From the NCBI RefSeq assembly GCF_900103455.1, contig NZ_FNHI01000010.1, positions 1 through 64,000 of the forward strand: a stretch of 64,000 nucleotides of DNA. Direction: 5' to 3'. The DNA comes from Streptomyces wuyuanensis (lineage in GTDB: Bacteria; Actinomycetota; Actinomycetes; Streptomycetales; Streptomycetaceae). The notes beneath the pieces were generated by a model, which was not told the DNA's origin, searched no databases, and saw only the letters and a list, made by a program, of their open reading frames with translations. Positions 32,050 to 40,856 of this stretch are shown here, in pieces (position 1 is the first letter of the stretch; each line of letters starts with the position of its first letter). Position numbers and translations under genes: made by a program.

Positions 32050-34242
32050 TCAGCCGTTGCGCTTCCAGCGCGGCTTGTCGTCACGACGGCCGCCGCCGAA
32101 GGAACCGGAGCTCGAACCACCGCGGTGGTCGTCGCGGCGCCCGTACGGGCGGTCGTGGCCGCCGGAGCGGAAGCCGCCGCCCGAGGGACGGTCGTCACGG
32201 CGGTCGCGGTTGAACGGACGGTCGCTGCCCGCGCGGTGGTCGCGGCGCTCGAAGGAGCGGCCGCCACGGTCGTCACGACGGTCGTCCCGGCGGAAGCCGC
32301 CGCGGTCGTCACGGCGCTCGAAGCCACGGTCGTCACGACGGAGGCCACCACGGTCGTTGTCACGGCGGTCGCGGTTGAACGGACGGTCGTTGTCGCGGCG
32401 CTCGAAGGAGCGGCCGCCACGGTCGTCACGACGGAGGCCACCACGGTCGTTGTCACGGCGGTCGCGGTTGAACGGACGGTCGTTGTCGCGGCGCTCGAAG
32501 GGGCGGCCGCCGCGGTCGTCACGACGGTCGTCCCGGCGGAAGCCGCCGCGGTCGTCACGGCGCTCGAAGCCACGGTCGCTGTCACGGCGCTCGCGACGGT
32601 CACGGCGGTCGAAGTTGCCCCGCTCGTCACGGCGCTCGAAGCCACGGTCGTTGTCGCGGCGCTCGCGGAACTCGCGGACCGGACGCTCCTCGCGGACCTC
32701 ACGCACCGGCTGCTCCGGCACGGAGGCCTCGGCGACGGCCTGGACCTCGGCCTCGGCTGCCTCCGTCACCTCGGCGACCGCGGCCTCCGGGTCCTCGCCC
32801 CGCTCGCGCGCGGCCCGGGCGACCAGGCGGTCGGCCTCCTCGCGGAGCTCGGCGGCGCGGCGCTGGACACGCTCCAGCTCCTTGGTGAGCTCGGCGACCT
32901 CACGCTCGGCCTGCTTGGCGGCGTTGCTCGCGGAGTCCGCCTGGACCTCGGTCAGCGATCGGGCGCCGGTGATCTCGGCGACCTCCGGGTCGAACGCGCC
33001 GGCACCGCCGACGATGTGGCGCGAGGCGTCGACGCCCGCGTCCTCCATCAGCCGGAAGATCTGGCGGCGCTGGTGGGGGAGCGCCAGCGAGACGACGGTG
33101 CCGGACTGGCCGGCGCGGGCCGTGCGGCCCGAGCGGTGCAGGTAGTCCTTGTGGTCGCCGGCCGGGTCCACGTTCAGGACCAGGTCGATGCCGTCGACGT
33201 GAATGCCGCGGGCCGCGACGTCGGTCGCGACCAGCACGTTCACATAGCCGTCCTTGAAGTCGGCGAGCGTGCGCGTGCGGGCGCCCTGCGTCATGCCGCC
33301 GTGCAGCGCGTCGGCGCGGACCCCGGCGTCCCGCAGCTGCTCGGCGACGCGGTCCGCGCCCAGCTGGGTGCGGACGAAGATGATGGTGCGGCCCTTGCGA
33401 GCGGCGATGGCGGCCGTGACCGGCGCCTTGTCCTTGGGCTTCACGACGAGGACGTGGTGGGTCATGGTCGTGACGGCGCCCGCGGACGGGTCGACCTCGT
33501 GCGTCACCGGGTTGACCAGGTATCGCTTGACGAGGCTGTCGATCTCGTTCTCCAGCGTCGCGGAGAACAGCAGCCGCTGGCCGCCCTCGGGGATCTGGTC
33601 GAGCAGCTCGGTGACCTCGGGCAGGAAGCCCAGGTCGGCCATCTGGTCGGCCTCGTCGAGGACCGCGGTCTGGACGGACTCCAGGGAGCAGGCGCCGCGG
33701 TTGATGATGTCCCGCAGCCGGCCCGGGGTGGCGACGAGGATGTCGACGCCGCGCTCCAGGGCGTAGATCTGGTTGCCCATGGACGTACCGCCGCAGACGA
33801 CCTTCATCTTCAGCCCGACGACGTCGCCGTACGGCTGGAGCGCGTCGGCGACCTGCATGGCGAGCTCGCGGGTCGGGGTGAGGATGACGCCGCGGGGCTT
33901 CTTCTTCTCCGTGTGGCCGCCGGCCAGGGTGGCGAGCAGCGGCAGACCGAAGGAGAGGGTCTTGCCGGAGCCGGTACGGCCGCGGCCGAGGATGTCCTTG
34001 CCGGCCAGGGCGTCCGGGATGGTCGCCGCCTGGATCGGGAACGGGACGGTGACCCCGTTCTGGGCGAGCTTGCGGACGACGCCCTCGGGGAGGCCGAGGT
34101 CGCCGAAGGTCAGCTCGGGCGCGTCGGGCGTCTCGACGGCGTCCGCGGCCTCGTCGGTGACATGGGTGCCGGCGGTGTCCCCGGCCTCGACGATCTCGTC
34201 GTTCTCGGGCATGACGGCACGGTCAGAACTGGAAATGGACAT
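32050..34242 (-). CDS. DEAD-box ATP-dependent RNA helicase with RGG/RDR-rich tail
   Basis: A 730-residue protein. The helicase core (about 40-420) has the Q-motif PFPIQ, GRTGSGKT, PTRELA, VLDEADQM, SAT and HRSGRTARAG. A Glu/Ala-rich coiled stretch (about 425-530) precedes a 200-residue disordered tail of Arg/Asp/Gly repeats (FERRDDRGG, PFNRDRRDNDRGG) ending KPRWKRNG, likely RNA-binding and condensate-forming. Cold-shock or ribosome-assembly roles are typical. Start at 34242 was chosen; an internal ATG (MPENDE) is possible. Confidence 0.92.
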   Translation of the reverse strand: MSISSSDRAVMPENDEIVEAGDTAGTHVTDEAADAVETPDAPELTFGDLGLPEGVVRKLAQNGVTVPFPIQAATIPDALAGKDILGRGRTGSGKTLSFGLPLLATLAGGHTEKKKPRGVILTPTRELAMQVADALQPYGDVVGLKMKVVCGGTSMGNQIYALERGVDILVATPGRLRDIINRGACSLESVQTAVLDEADQMADLGFLPEVTELLDQIPEGGQRLLFSATLENEIDSLVKRYLVNPVTHEVDPSAGAVTTMTHHVLVVKPKDKAPVTAAIAARKGRTIIFVRTQLGADRVAEQLRDAGVRADALHGGMTQGARTRTLADFKDGYVNVLVATDVAARGIHVDGIDLVLNVDPAGDHKDYLHRSGRTARAGQSGTVVSLALPHQRRQIFRLMEDAGVDASRHIVGGAGAFDPEVAEITGARSLTEVQADSASNAAKQAEREVAELTKELERVQRRAAELREEADRLVARAARERGEDPEAAVAEVTEAAEAEVQAVAEASVPEQPVREVREERPVREFRERRDNDRGFERRDERGNFDRRDRRERRDSDRGFERRDDRGGFRRDDRRDDRGGRPFERRDNDRPFNRDRRDNDRGGLRRDDRGGRSFERRDNDRPFNRDRRDNDRGGLRRDDRGFERRDDRGGFRRDDRRDDRGGRSFERRDHRAGSDRPFNRDRRDDRPSGGGFRSGGHDRPYGRRDDHRGGSSSGSFGGGRRDDKPRWKRNG
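32180..32690. repeat. imperfect tandem repeats coding the helicase Arg/Asp/Gly tail
   Basis: The DNA repeats blocks of about 24-36 bp and larger composite units (TTGAACGGACGGTCGTTGTC recurs at about 32386 and 32467, with a variant near 32215). They translate to repeated PFNRDRRDNDRGG and FERRDDRGG. Length variation between strains is expected. Confidence 0.75.
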
Positions 34243-34617
34243 GCGAAATGCGAAACCTTCCGGAGTCTCGGCACGCGCCCAAACTCCGTGATTCGCAATT
34301 CGACCGCCTCGATGCGGTCAGCCACGGCAAGGGAGAGTACGCGCCACACGCGGCGCGCTTCGGTGGTGGCGCCGGGCAAATGGGATCAAACGATCTACCA
34401 CCATACGCACCCTCCCCCGCCCAAGGCAAACCGCTCGGGTGCGTCGCTCGTCACACCCCCCGGCCCCCTCCGCCGCACCGGCTCCTCCGGGCTTCCCCTG
34501 CCGTCCCGCCCGCCGGGTGCGGGCGCCTCGCCGGCCTCCTGCACCGGCCCGGCCGACCGCGGCTCCCCGGCACCGTCACACGGGCGCCATGTCACCGCGG
34601 CCCCCCTCCCGGCACCG
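34243..34617. promoter_or_regulatory. 375-bp region between helicase and lipoprotein genes
   Basis: The half next to the helicase start (34243-34400) is AT-richer than average and should hold its promoter and 5' leader reading left. The other half is GC-rich with CACCGTCACACGGGCGCCAT and CACCGTCACACGGGTGCCAT direct repeats at about 34572 and 34613, the second running into the lipoprotein gene's end. No gene is seen. Confidence 0.4.
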
Positions 34618-35205
34618 TCACACGGGTGCCATCTGCGGCGAAGCCTCCGGCTCCACTCCGAACTCCTCCCCCCGCGCGTCGACGGCCTCCCGCATCGCGC
34701 CCATCTGGGTCTCAGCGGCAGGTGACTCCGTGGGCGGATCGGTCGGCTCCCCGGTGGGGCCGGGATCGGGGCTCGACGGCGTCGGTTCGGCCGGCGTCGT
34801 CGTCTCGGCCGGGGTCGTGGGCTCGGCGGGCGGCGTCGGCTCACCAGGCGGCGGTGTCGGCCGATGGGGTGCCGGCGGCGTCGGACCGCCCGCGCCCCTG
34901 GGGGGCGAGGCCGGCGGCGTCGACACCCCCGGGCTCGCCGAGTCGGCCGTGCCGGCGCTCCTGGTCCCGGCTCCGCCGCCGGAGGGCCCCGTACCGCCCA
35001 TGCCCGTCCGGCCCTGGCCGCCGGACCCGCCCGGCGCGCCCCCGCCGCCGTCGGGTTCGGCCGCGGCACCACGCCGCTGCGGCGACTTCCCGGGGGCAGG
35101 CCCGTCGGCGTCGTCGCTCACGCTCACACAGCCGGCGGAGGCCGCAAGCGCCACTGCGGTGGCGAACCAGACGGCACAACGGCCGGGGGCGGACAACTGG
35201 CGCAC
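34618..35205 (-). CDS. putative Pro/Thr-rich lipoprotein
   Basis: 195 residues from GTG 35205, which has GGAGGT five bases upstream. The N-terminus VRQLSAPGRCAVWFATAVAL plus AASAGC forms a signal with a weak lipobox. The rest is low complexity: Gly-rich then Pro/Thr/Glu repeats (EPTTPAETTTPAEPTP), ending in a short acidic conserved-looking segment (QMGAMREAVDARGEEFGVEP). A wall-spanning stalk protein is likely. No enzymatic domain is visible. Confidence 0.6.
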   Translation of the reverse strand: MRQLSAPGRCAVWFATAVALAASAGCVSVSDDADGPAPGKSPQRRGAAAEPDGGGGAPGGSGGQGRTGMGGTGPSGGGAGTRSAGTADSASPGVSTPPASPPRGAGGPTPPAPHRPTPPPGEPTPPAEPTTPAETTTPAEPTPSSPDPGPTGEPTDPPTESPAAETQMGAMREAVDARGEEFGVEPEASPQMAPV

Positions 35206-35400
35206 GGGGGCACCTCCGGGGGCACAGGACGCGGTTTCCCTGCCCAACTCCCCAAGCCCCGCAAGGGACACGCCCCGCACCACTGCCCGGCCCCGCGGTG
35301 AGGCCGTGCCGGAAACCGTCGCGGGCCAGGCGGGATTCGTCAGACACGGCCTAACGCCCCAGGCCCCCGCCAGATCCGCCCCGAGGATCACCGCCCCCGG

Positions 35401-35711
35401 TCACACCAGCACCGCCCCGGCCACATTGGCCGACGCCAGGAACAGCCGGCCCCGCTCGGCCAGCCGCAGCGTCTCGTACGAGAAGGTCGAGTACGTCGTC
35501 AGGGCGCCGCACAGCCCGTGCCGAGCAGCGCGTCGGTGCCCGACGCGACCGAGGCGCAGGCCAGCACGCCGAGGACGAAGCTGCCGCGTCGCGTTCACCA
35601 CGAACGTGCCGCAGGGGAAGACCGAGTCGCGCCGCAGCTGGATCCCACGATCCATCAGATAGCGAAGTGGGGCTCCACCGTCGCGCCCGCGGCCACCAGC
35701 ACCCGGTTCAC
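35401..35711 (-). pseudogene. crcB: crcB (fluoride exporter) remnant with several frameshifts
   Basis: The minus strand holds all the recognisable parts of a CrcB/Fluc fluoride channel spread over frames: VNRVLVAAGATVE, then GAPLRYLMDRGIQLRRD with GTFVVNAT, then GSFVLGVLACASVASGTDAL with LLGTG, then LCGALTTYSTFSYETLRLAE and LASANVAGAVLV. Three frame changes within 311 bp make an intact product impossible as written. Actinobacteria normally carry two adjacent crcB genes; no partner is present. Could be decay or indel errors. Confidence 0.75.
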
Positions 35712-35733
35712 GCCCCCACCCCCGCCGTCCACT

Positions 35734-35787
35734 GCCGTTACCGCCGTTACCGCCGTTACCGCCGTTACCGCCGTTACCGCGGTTACC
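35734..35787. repeat. 9-bp tandem repeat (GCCGTTACC, about six copies)
   Basis: Five identical GCCGTTACC units from 35734, then one variant GCGGTTACC. It lies about 23 bp upstream of the crcB remnant's start, where a promoter would be. Slippage-prone; it could alter promoter spacing. Confidence 0.9.
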
Positions 35788-36033
35788 GCGCGGACGCCCC
35801 GATCGCCCCGCCGGCCGCGAACGACCGCGAACGACCGCGACGACCTTCCTCGTCCGGGGCCCCTCGGCCCCGATCCCCTAGGCCGGCACACGCAGGTCGA
35901 GGTCCGGGTCGATCGCCTGCGGACGGGGGCCGGGCGACGGGGGCACGCGTGCGAACTCACGGACGCCCCACCCGCGTCGACCGCCCCGCACCCGGACCGG
36001 TCCGCCGCCCCGTCCGCGCCGCCGCTCCCGGCC

Positions 36034-36384
36034 TCATCCGTAACCCAGCGCGTGCAGCCGCTCGTCGTCGATCCCGAAGTGGTGCGCGATCTCGTGGACG
36101 ACCGTGATCTCGGTCTCCTCGACGACGTCCTCGCGCGACTCGCACATGCGGAGCGTCGGCCCGCGGTAGATCGTGATCCTGTCCGGCAGAACGCCCGCGT
36201 ACCACTCCCCGCGGTCCGTGAGCGGAGTCCCCTCGTAGAGCCCGAGCAGCTCGGGGTCGGACGGGTCGGGTTCGTCCTCGACGAACACGGCGACGTTGTC
36301 CATCAGGCGTGTCAGCTCGGGCGGGATCCTGTCCAGCGCCTCGGCGACCAGTTCCTCGAACTCCTCGCGCGTCATCTCCAGCAC
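36034..36384 (-). CDS. small zincin-like metallopeptidase family protein
   Basis: About 116 residues. From GTG 36384 it reads VLEMTREEFEELVAEALDRI; an ATG three codons in is the alternative. The C-terminus has VVHEIAHHFGIDDERLHALG, an HExxH metal site with downstream Asp, matching the minimal metallopeptidase (PF06262-type) family. Preceding GLYEGTPLTDRG and ITIYRGP are family conserved. Cytosolic; substrate unknown. Divergent from the phosphoesterase gene. Confidence 0.88.
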   Translation of the reverse strand: MLEMTREEFEELVAEALDRIPPELTRLMDNVAVFVEDEPDPSDPELLGLYEGTPLTDRGEWYAGVLPDRITIYRGPTLRMCESREDVVEETEITVVHEIAHHFGIDDERLHALGYG

Positions 36385-36455
36385 CCGGCCATTGTCACGC
36401 ACATGCGCCCCCACCGGTGGGCATAGCCCGGCGCGGACGCGGGCATACGCGACCA

Positions 36456-38012
36456 ATGGCCCGCGCCCACGAACTTCTCCATGCCGGCCTCGTCCGCCTC
36501 AGGCGCCACTACCGGTCCCACCGCACGAGCCCCGTCAGCACTCTGGTCCACAGCCCTCACCCCTACGGCCGGGCCTTCGGGCTCGTCACCGTCGTCCTGC
36601 TGGGGGCATGGCTGGGCCTGCTGGTCGTGGGGGCCGTCCGCACCCCGGTGGGACCCGTGGACACGAACATGGCGCTCCGCCCCTCCCTCTCCGGCGGTAC
36701 GAAGATCAACGTCTCCCCGCTCGGCGCCCTCGAACTCGACTCGCACACCGCGCCGATCAGGCTGGACGTCGACATCGACCGACTCGACCCCGTGCGCTCC
36801 CAGGCGCTCGTACAGCACCCCGAGCGCCTCGCCGGCCTCCAGGAGGAGATCGGCCAGGACGTCACGGACGGCACCCGCGATCTCGCCCTGCGCTCCTGCG
36901 TCGCCGTGGTCTTCGGCGCCACGGCCCTGGGCCTCGCCGTCTACCGCCGCCCACGCCGGGCCCTCGCGGCCGGCGGCCTGGCCCTCGTACTGCTGGCCGC
37001 CTCCGGGGTGAGCGCATGGGCCACCTGGAACCCGAAGTCGGTCCTGGAGCCCAGGTTCTCCGGCCTGCTGAGCAGCGCCCCCTCCGTGGTCGGCAACGCG
37101 CGCTCGATCGTCACCGAATTCGACGTCTACCAGAAGGAGTTGGCGCGCCTCGTCACCAACGTCACCAAGCTGTACGAGGCGACCTCCACACTGCCGGTCT
37201 ACCAGCCGGACCCGGGCACCATGCGCGTGCTCCACGTCTCCGACATCCACCTCAACCCGGCGTCGTGGCACATCATCGGCTCGCTCGTGGAGCAGTACGA
37301 CATCGACGTGATCATCGACTCCGGCGACACCATGGACCACGGCACGGCGGCGGAGAACACCTTCCTCGACCCGATCCCGGACCTCGGCGCGCCGTACGTC
37401 TGGGTGCGCGGCAACCACGACTCGCTCGTGACCCAGAGCTATCTCCAGCGCCTGAAGAACGTCCACGTCCTCGACGAGGGCCGCGCGGTGACCGTGGGCG
37501 GCCTACGGGTGGCCGGCACCGGCGACCCCCAGTTCACGCCGGACCGCTCGACGGTCCCCGAGGGCGATCCCGCCGAACGCATGGCCGGCATCCGGCTGGC
37601 CTCGGCCCTGCGCGACCAGCGTGCGGCCGGCACCCCGGTCCACATCGCGGTCGCCCACAACCCCGTCGCCGCCCGCGAGGCCGACGGGGAGGTGCCGCTC
37701 GTCCTGGCGGGGCACGTCCACCGCCGGGACACCGAGGTCCTCCCGCTCGGCACCCGCCTCAAGATCGAGGGCTCCACGGGCGGCGGCGGGCTGCGGGCGG
37801 TCGAGCGCGAGGAACCCGAGAAGGTCCGCGCCTCCGTCCTGTACCTGGACCGCGACACGCGGAGCCTCCAGGCCTGGGACGAGATCACCCTCGGCGGACT
37901 CGGCCTCACGACGGCCGAGGTCAGCCGCCACCTGGCGAAAGCGCCTCCGTCGCAGGGCCCGGACGCACCCGGGACACCGCCCCCGACGGGCCCGCCGTCC
38001 CCCGCCTCGTAA
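36456..38012 (+). CDS. membrane-anchored metallophosphoesterase
   Basis: 518 residues from ATG 36456. Two hydrophobic segments (about residue 42-60, AFGLVTVVLLGAWLGLLVVG, and about 155-190) flank an extracytoplasmic stretch. The calcineurin-like domain (about 255-470) has all five metal motifs: HVSDIHLN, DSGDTMDHG, RGNHDS, AVAHNP and AGHVHRR. Substrate cannot be told; nucleotide or phospholipid phosphoesters are typical. The Pro-rich C-terminus is disordered. The ribosome-binding site is weak. Confidence 0.88.
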   Translation: MARAHELLHAGLVRLRRHYRSHRTSPVSTLVHSPHPYGRAFGLVTVVLLGAWLGLLVVGAVRTPVGPVDTNMALRPSLSGGTKINVSPLGALELDSHTAPIRLDVDIDRLDPVRSQALVQHPERLAGLQEEIGQDVTDGTRDLALRSCVAVVFGATALGLAVYRRPRRALAAGGLALVLLAASGVSAWATWNPKSVLEPRFSGLLSSAPSVVGNARSIVTEFDVYQKELARLVTNVTKLYEATSTLPVYQPDPGTMRVLHVSDIHLNPASWHIIGSLVEQYDIDVIIDSGDTMDHGTAAENTFLDPIPDLGAPYVWVRGNHDSLVTQSYLQRLKNVHVLDEGRAVTVGGLRVAGTGDPQFTPDRSTVPEGDPAERMAGIRLASALRDQRAAGTPVHIAVAHNPVAAREADGEVPLVLAGHVHRRDTEVLPLGTRLKIEGSTGGGGLRAVEREEPEKVRASVLYLDRDTRSLQAWDEITLGGLGLTTAEVSRHLAKAPPSQGPDAPGTPPPTGPPSPAS

Positions 38013-38018
38013 ACCGTT

Positions 38019-38048
38019 TTGGCGATAGGTCCCCGCATCCCATATGCT
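38019..38048 (+). promoter_or_regulatory. promoter of the tRNA-Glu/Asp/Phe cluster
   Basis: A -35 TTGGCG (38019-38024) and -10 TATGCT (38043-38048) with 18-bp spacing, 45 bp before tRNA-Glu. Confidence 0.65.
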
Positions 38049-38092
38049 TCTCACGTCCCCGACGCGCTGCGAAGCGCCCAGGTGGGCCCTTA

Positions 38093-38165
38093 GCCCTCAT
38101 CGTCTAGTGGCCCAGGACGCCGCCCTTTCAAGGCGGTAGCACGGGTTCGAATCCCGTTGGGGGCA
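38093..38165 (+). tRNA. tRNA-Glu (TTC)
   Basis: A 73-nt cloverleaf. Anticodon TTC is in GCCCTTTCAAGGC. Acceptor GCCCTCA pairs with TGGGGGC. T-loop GGTTCGAATCC. CCA is not encoded. First of three tRNAs in one transcript. Confidence 0.95.
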
Positions 38166-38211
38166 CGTACAACCGTGTGCGAGACTTGCTCTCGCACAAT
38201 GCACCACCTCT

Positions 38212-38286
38212 GGTCCTGTGGAGCAGTTTGGAGTGCTCGCCACCCTGTCAAGGTGGAGGCCGCGGGTTCAAATCCCGTCAGGACCG
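38212..38286 (+). tRNA. tRNA-Asp (GTC), copy 1
   Basis: A 75-nt cloverleaf. Anticodon GTC is in CACCCTGTCAAGGTG. Acceptor GGTCCTG pairs with CAGGACC. Identical to the copy at 45793-45867. Confidence 0.95.
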
Positions 38287-38307
38287 CTGCGACTCTTCGA
38301 GTCGCGT

Positions 38308-38381
38308 GGCTGGGTAGCTCAGTTGGTACGAGCGTCCGCCTGAAAAGCGGAAGGTCGCCGGTTCGACCCCGGCCCCAGCCA
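38308..38381 (+). tRNA. tRNA-Phe (GAA)
   Basis: A 74-nt cloverleaf. Anticodon GAA is in CCGCCTGAAAAGCGG. Acceptor GGCTGGG pairs with CCCAGCC. T-arm CCGGTTCGACCCCGG. Confidence 0.95.
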
Positions 38382-38401
38382 CCGCAGCCCTAGCAGGGCA
38401 G

Positions 38402-38433
38402 AAGCCCCCGCCGAGATCATCGACGGGGGCTTC
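38402..38433 (+). terminator. terminator of the tRNA-Glu/Asp/Phe cluster
   Basis: AAGCCCCCG (from 38402) pairs with CGGGGGCTT (to about 38432), 20 bp after tRNA-Phe. Confidence 0.7.
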
Positions 38434-38531
38434 GTGTTGCCCGAAGCGGTGCCGGTGCCCTCCGGCCTCAGCCGATGCCGGTCCGCCGGACTACCCGCCG
38501 ACTCCCTCAACAGCGCGGTCGGCCTCACGGA

Positions 38532-39008
38532 TCAGTCCCATGCGTTGAAGATCACTCCGCCCAGTGCGGTGATGCCGTGGAGGCGGATCTCGCGCCACTC
38601 GCCCCGTGTGAGTACCGAGGTGCCCACCGTGGAAAGCGGTGCGGTGAGCTGCTCGCGGGTGAGCACCACGAACCCGGCGTGCGCGAAGGCGTCGGCCCAG
38701 GGTGGCGGGGCGGCGAATTCCTCGTCGTACCAGTCCCTGCGTACGTGGGCGAACGCGATCCAGGGGTGATGGGCATGACACAGGACGACCTGCTCACCCG
38801 CGCCGTCGAAGACCGAGGCGGTGTGGAAGGTGCGGGGGTACGCCTGGGCCTCCACCTCGCCGACCTCGCCTCCGGCGACGCGTGCGGCCGCGTACAGAGC
38901 GCTCCGGAACGCTCGCACATCGGTTTCGGGAAGCGGACCGTCCTTCGGCCGGTGGAAGCCCGTCGCTCCCCGTGGCAGGCGGAAGCCCGCGTTCTCGTTG
39001 TCGACCAT
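38532..39008 (-). CDS. hypothetical protein (158 aa)
   Basis: ATG 39008 has AGGA upstream; the product begins MVDNENAGFRLPRGATGFHR. A soluble alpha/beta protein with conserved-looking HHPWIAFAHVRRDWYDEEF and a C-terminal WREIRLHGITALGGVIFNAW. No signal peptide or membrane segment. I do not recognise a named family. It ends convergently after the tRNA cluster and lies 62 bp downstream of the CcdA-like gene. Confidence 0.72.
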   Translation of the reverse strand: MVDNENAGFRLPRGATGFHRPKDGPLPETDVRAFRSALYAAARVAGGEVGEVEAQAYPRTFHTASVFDGAGEQVVLCHAHHPWIAFAHVRRDWYDEEFAAPPPWADAFAHAGFVVLTREQLTAPLSTVGTSVLTRGEWREIRLHGITALGGVIFNAWD

Positions 39009-39070
39009 GCGGTCATCCTGCCGCCCGGTACAGCGACGACTCCCCTCGTCACGGGAAGTCCGGACGGCCG

Positions 39071-39910
39071 TCACACCCGGTCGCGTTCGCGGTCCCGCCC
39101 CCGCAGCCCGCGTACGGCGAGGACGATCGCCGCGGCCGCCACCACCAGGGCGAGCAGCACCCAGTCGGGAACCGCTCGCCCCGCGGAGGAGGCCCACTGC
39201 TCCACGGCGAAGGAGTCGTCGACCGTCAGCAGACCCGGGAGTGCCGTCGTGCCGTCGAATACGAGGAAGAGGGTGCCGAGGACGATGAAGAACAGGCCGG
39301 AAAGAGCCGAGGTGGTGTGCAGCTCGAAGCGGCCGACGACGCGGAGGGTGCGTCCGCGCAGCCAGCGGCGGCGGGACAGGTCCCACCGCTCCCACAGCAG
39401 GGCCAGGACGAACAGCGGCACCGCCATGCCCAGGGCGTAGACGGCGAGGAGGAGCCCTCCGTACGCGGGACTCCCGCTCAGGGCCGCGACCGTGAGGACG
39501 CTGCCGAGGATCGGGCCCGCGCAGAAGCCGGCGAGTCCGTAGACCGCGCCGAGGGCGTAGACGGAGAGCGCCGTGGTGGGGCGGATCCGGCCGCCGGCCT
39601 CGGTGAGGCGGCGGGAGGCGAAGCCGAGGCCCGCCAGCTGGGCGACGCCGAGCGCGACGATCAGCCAGCCGCCCACCGCGACCAGCAGGTCACGGTGGCC
39701 GTAGAAGAGGCGCCCGGCGAAGGACCCCGCCGCGCCCAGCGGGACCAGGGTCGTCGCCAAGCCCGCGTAGAAGACGCAGGTCCGTGCCACGAGCCGGGAG
39801 GTGGTGTCGATCGAGTACGCGAAGAACGCCGGCAGCAGCAGGGCGCTGCAAGGGCTGAGCAGGGCGAGCAGGCCGCCCAGGAAGGCGGCCAGATATCCGA
39901 TGTCGCTCAC
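39071..39910 (-). CDS. CcdA/DsbD-type thiol-disulfide transmembrane transporter
   Basis: 279 residues with about 7-8 transmembrane helices. The LSPCSALLLPAFFAY segment and the partner AGFCAGPILGSVL each carry the paired redox Cys of the CcdA/DsbD fold. It moves reducing equivalents across the membrane to extracytoplasmic thioredoxin-like proteins. The GTG start (39910) overlaps the DsbA-type stop by four bases, so the two are translationally coupled and very likely partners. Confidence 0.88.
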   Translation of the reverse strand: MSDIGYLAAFLGGLLALLSPCSALLLPAFFAYSIDTTSRLVARTCVFYAGLATTLVPLGAAGSFAGRLFYGHRDLLVAVGGWLIVALGVAQLAGLGFASRRLTEAGGRIRPTTALSVYALGAVYGLAGFCAGPILGSVLTVAALSGSPAYGGLLLAVYALGMAVPLFVLALLWERWDLSRRRWLRGRTLRVVGRFELHTTSALSGLFFIVLGTLFLVFDGTTALPGLLTVDDSFAVEQWASSAGRAVPDWVLLALVVAAAAIVLAVRGLRGRDRERDRV

Positions 39911-40794
39911 TCGCCGCCCGCCGTCCCCGTCGCCGGGGTGCCGGGGGCCGTCGGGGCCGGAGCGGTCGTACCCGGAGCCGCCGAGCGGGCGGTCGCGCCC
40001 GGAGCCGGCGTCGTCGGCGCCGACTTCGGTCCCGCCGGCTCCGTGGTCACGGCCTTCCGCGCCGCCTCGATCGCGTCGACGAAGGTCCGCGCCTGCTGGG
40101 CGCCCGCGATCGGACGGCCGTTGACCACGAACGAGGGCGTGGACGTGGCGCCCAGCCCGTACCCCTCCTCCTGGTCCCTCGCCACGGCCTGGCGCGCCTC
40201 CTCGCCGTCCGCGTCGCGGGTGAAGCGAGCCAGGTCCTTCACCCCGGCCTCGGTCGCGAGCTCCTCGAGCCGCTGCGCGCCGAAGCCCTTCTCCTTGGCG
40301 CCGTCGGCGTACGCGGCCTTGTGGAACTGCCAGAACCGGCCCTGCTGCCCGGCGGCCCAGGCGGCCCGGGCGGCGGCCTCCGACTCCTCGCCGAAGATCG
40401 GGAAGTTGCGCCATTCGATGCGCAGGACGCCCTTCTCCACGTACTTCCGGATCAGTGCCGGCTCGGTGTCGCGGGCGAACTTGCCGCAGTAGCCGCACTT
40501 GAAGTCCGCGTACTCGACCATCACCACGGGCGCGTCGGCGCGGCCCAGCGCGAGCGGGTCGCCGGCATCGCGGCGGGCGAGTTTCTCCAGCTCGGGGTAG
40601 ACGCCGGCGTCCGGGTCGGCGGACACGTCGGCGACGGACCGCCCGCCGGTCGCCGAGTCGTCGGGCTTGGTGGCGGTGTACGAGACGTAGCCGAGCAGGA
40701 CCGCGGCGGCGGCGACCGCCGCGCCGTACGCGAACGGCTTGCGGGAGCGGGCGGGTCGGTGGCCGGTGCGGGCGGGGGTACGGGACGCGGGCAT
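39907..40794 (-). CDS. membrane-anchored DsbA-family thioredoxin-fold protein
   Basis: 295 residues. One N-terminal anchor helix (FAYGAAVAAAAVLLGYVSYT) precedes an extracytoplasmic DsbA/thioredoxin_4 domain (about 80-245) with active site DFKCGYCGKFARD and the cis-Pro segment ATSTPSFVVNGRP. A 50-residue Ala/Pro/Thr tail follows. It oxidises or isomerises disulfides of secreted proteins, with the overlapping CcdA-like protein as probable redox partner. Confidence 0.9.
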   Translation of the reverse strand: MPASRTPARTGHRPARSRKPFAYGAAVAAAAVLLGYVSYTATKPDDSATGGRSVADVSADPDAGVYPELEKLARRDAGDPLALGRADAPVVMVEYADFKCGYCGKFARDTEPALIRKYVEKGVLRIEWRNFPIFGEESEAAARAAWAAGQQGRFWQFHKAAYADGAKEKGFGAQRLEELATEAGVKDLARFTRDADGEEARQAVARDQEEGYGLGATSTPSFVVNGRPIAGAQQARTFVDAIEAARKAVTTEPAGPKSAPTTPAPGATARSAAPGTTAPAPTAPGTPATGTAGGE

Positions 40795-40856
40795 GGCGGT
40801 GTTCTCTCTCCGGGTGGCGCAGGGATACGGGCAGGGCGGGGTGTTGGCCGCGGCGC

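Noticed and set aside
32180..32690. Minisatellite unrelated to coding
   Set aside because: The repeats stay in frame with the helicase and encode its Arg/Asp/Gly tail.
31624..34725. 1033-codon open frame antisense to the DEAD-box helicase
   Set aside because: Same cause: high-GC shadow of a repetitive gene, with no recognisable domain.
35734..35787. CRISPR-like repeat array
   Set aside because: The 9-bp units are contiguous with no spacers, and no cas genes are present.
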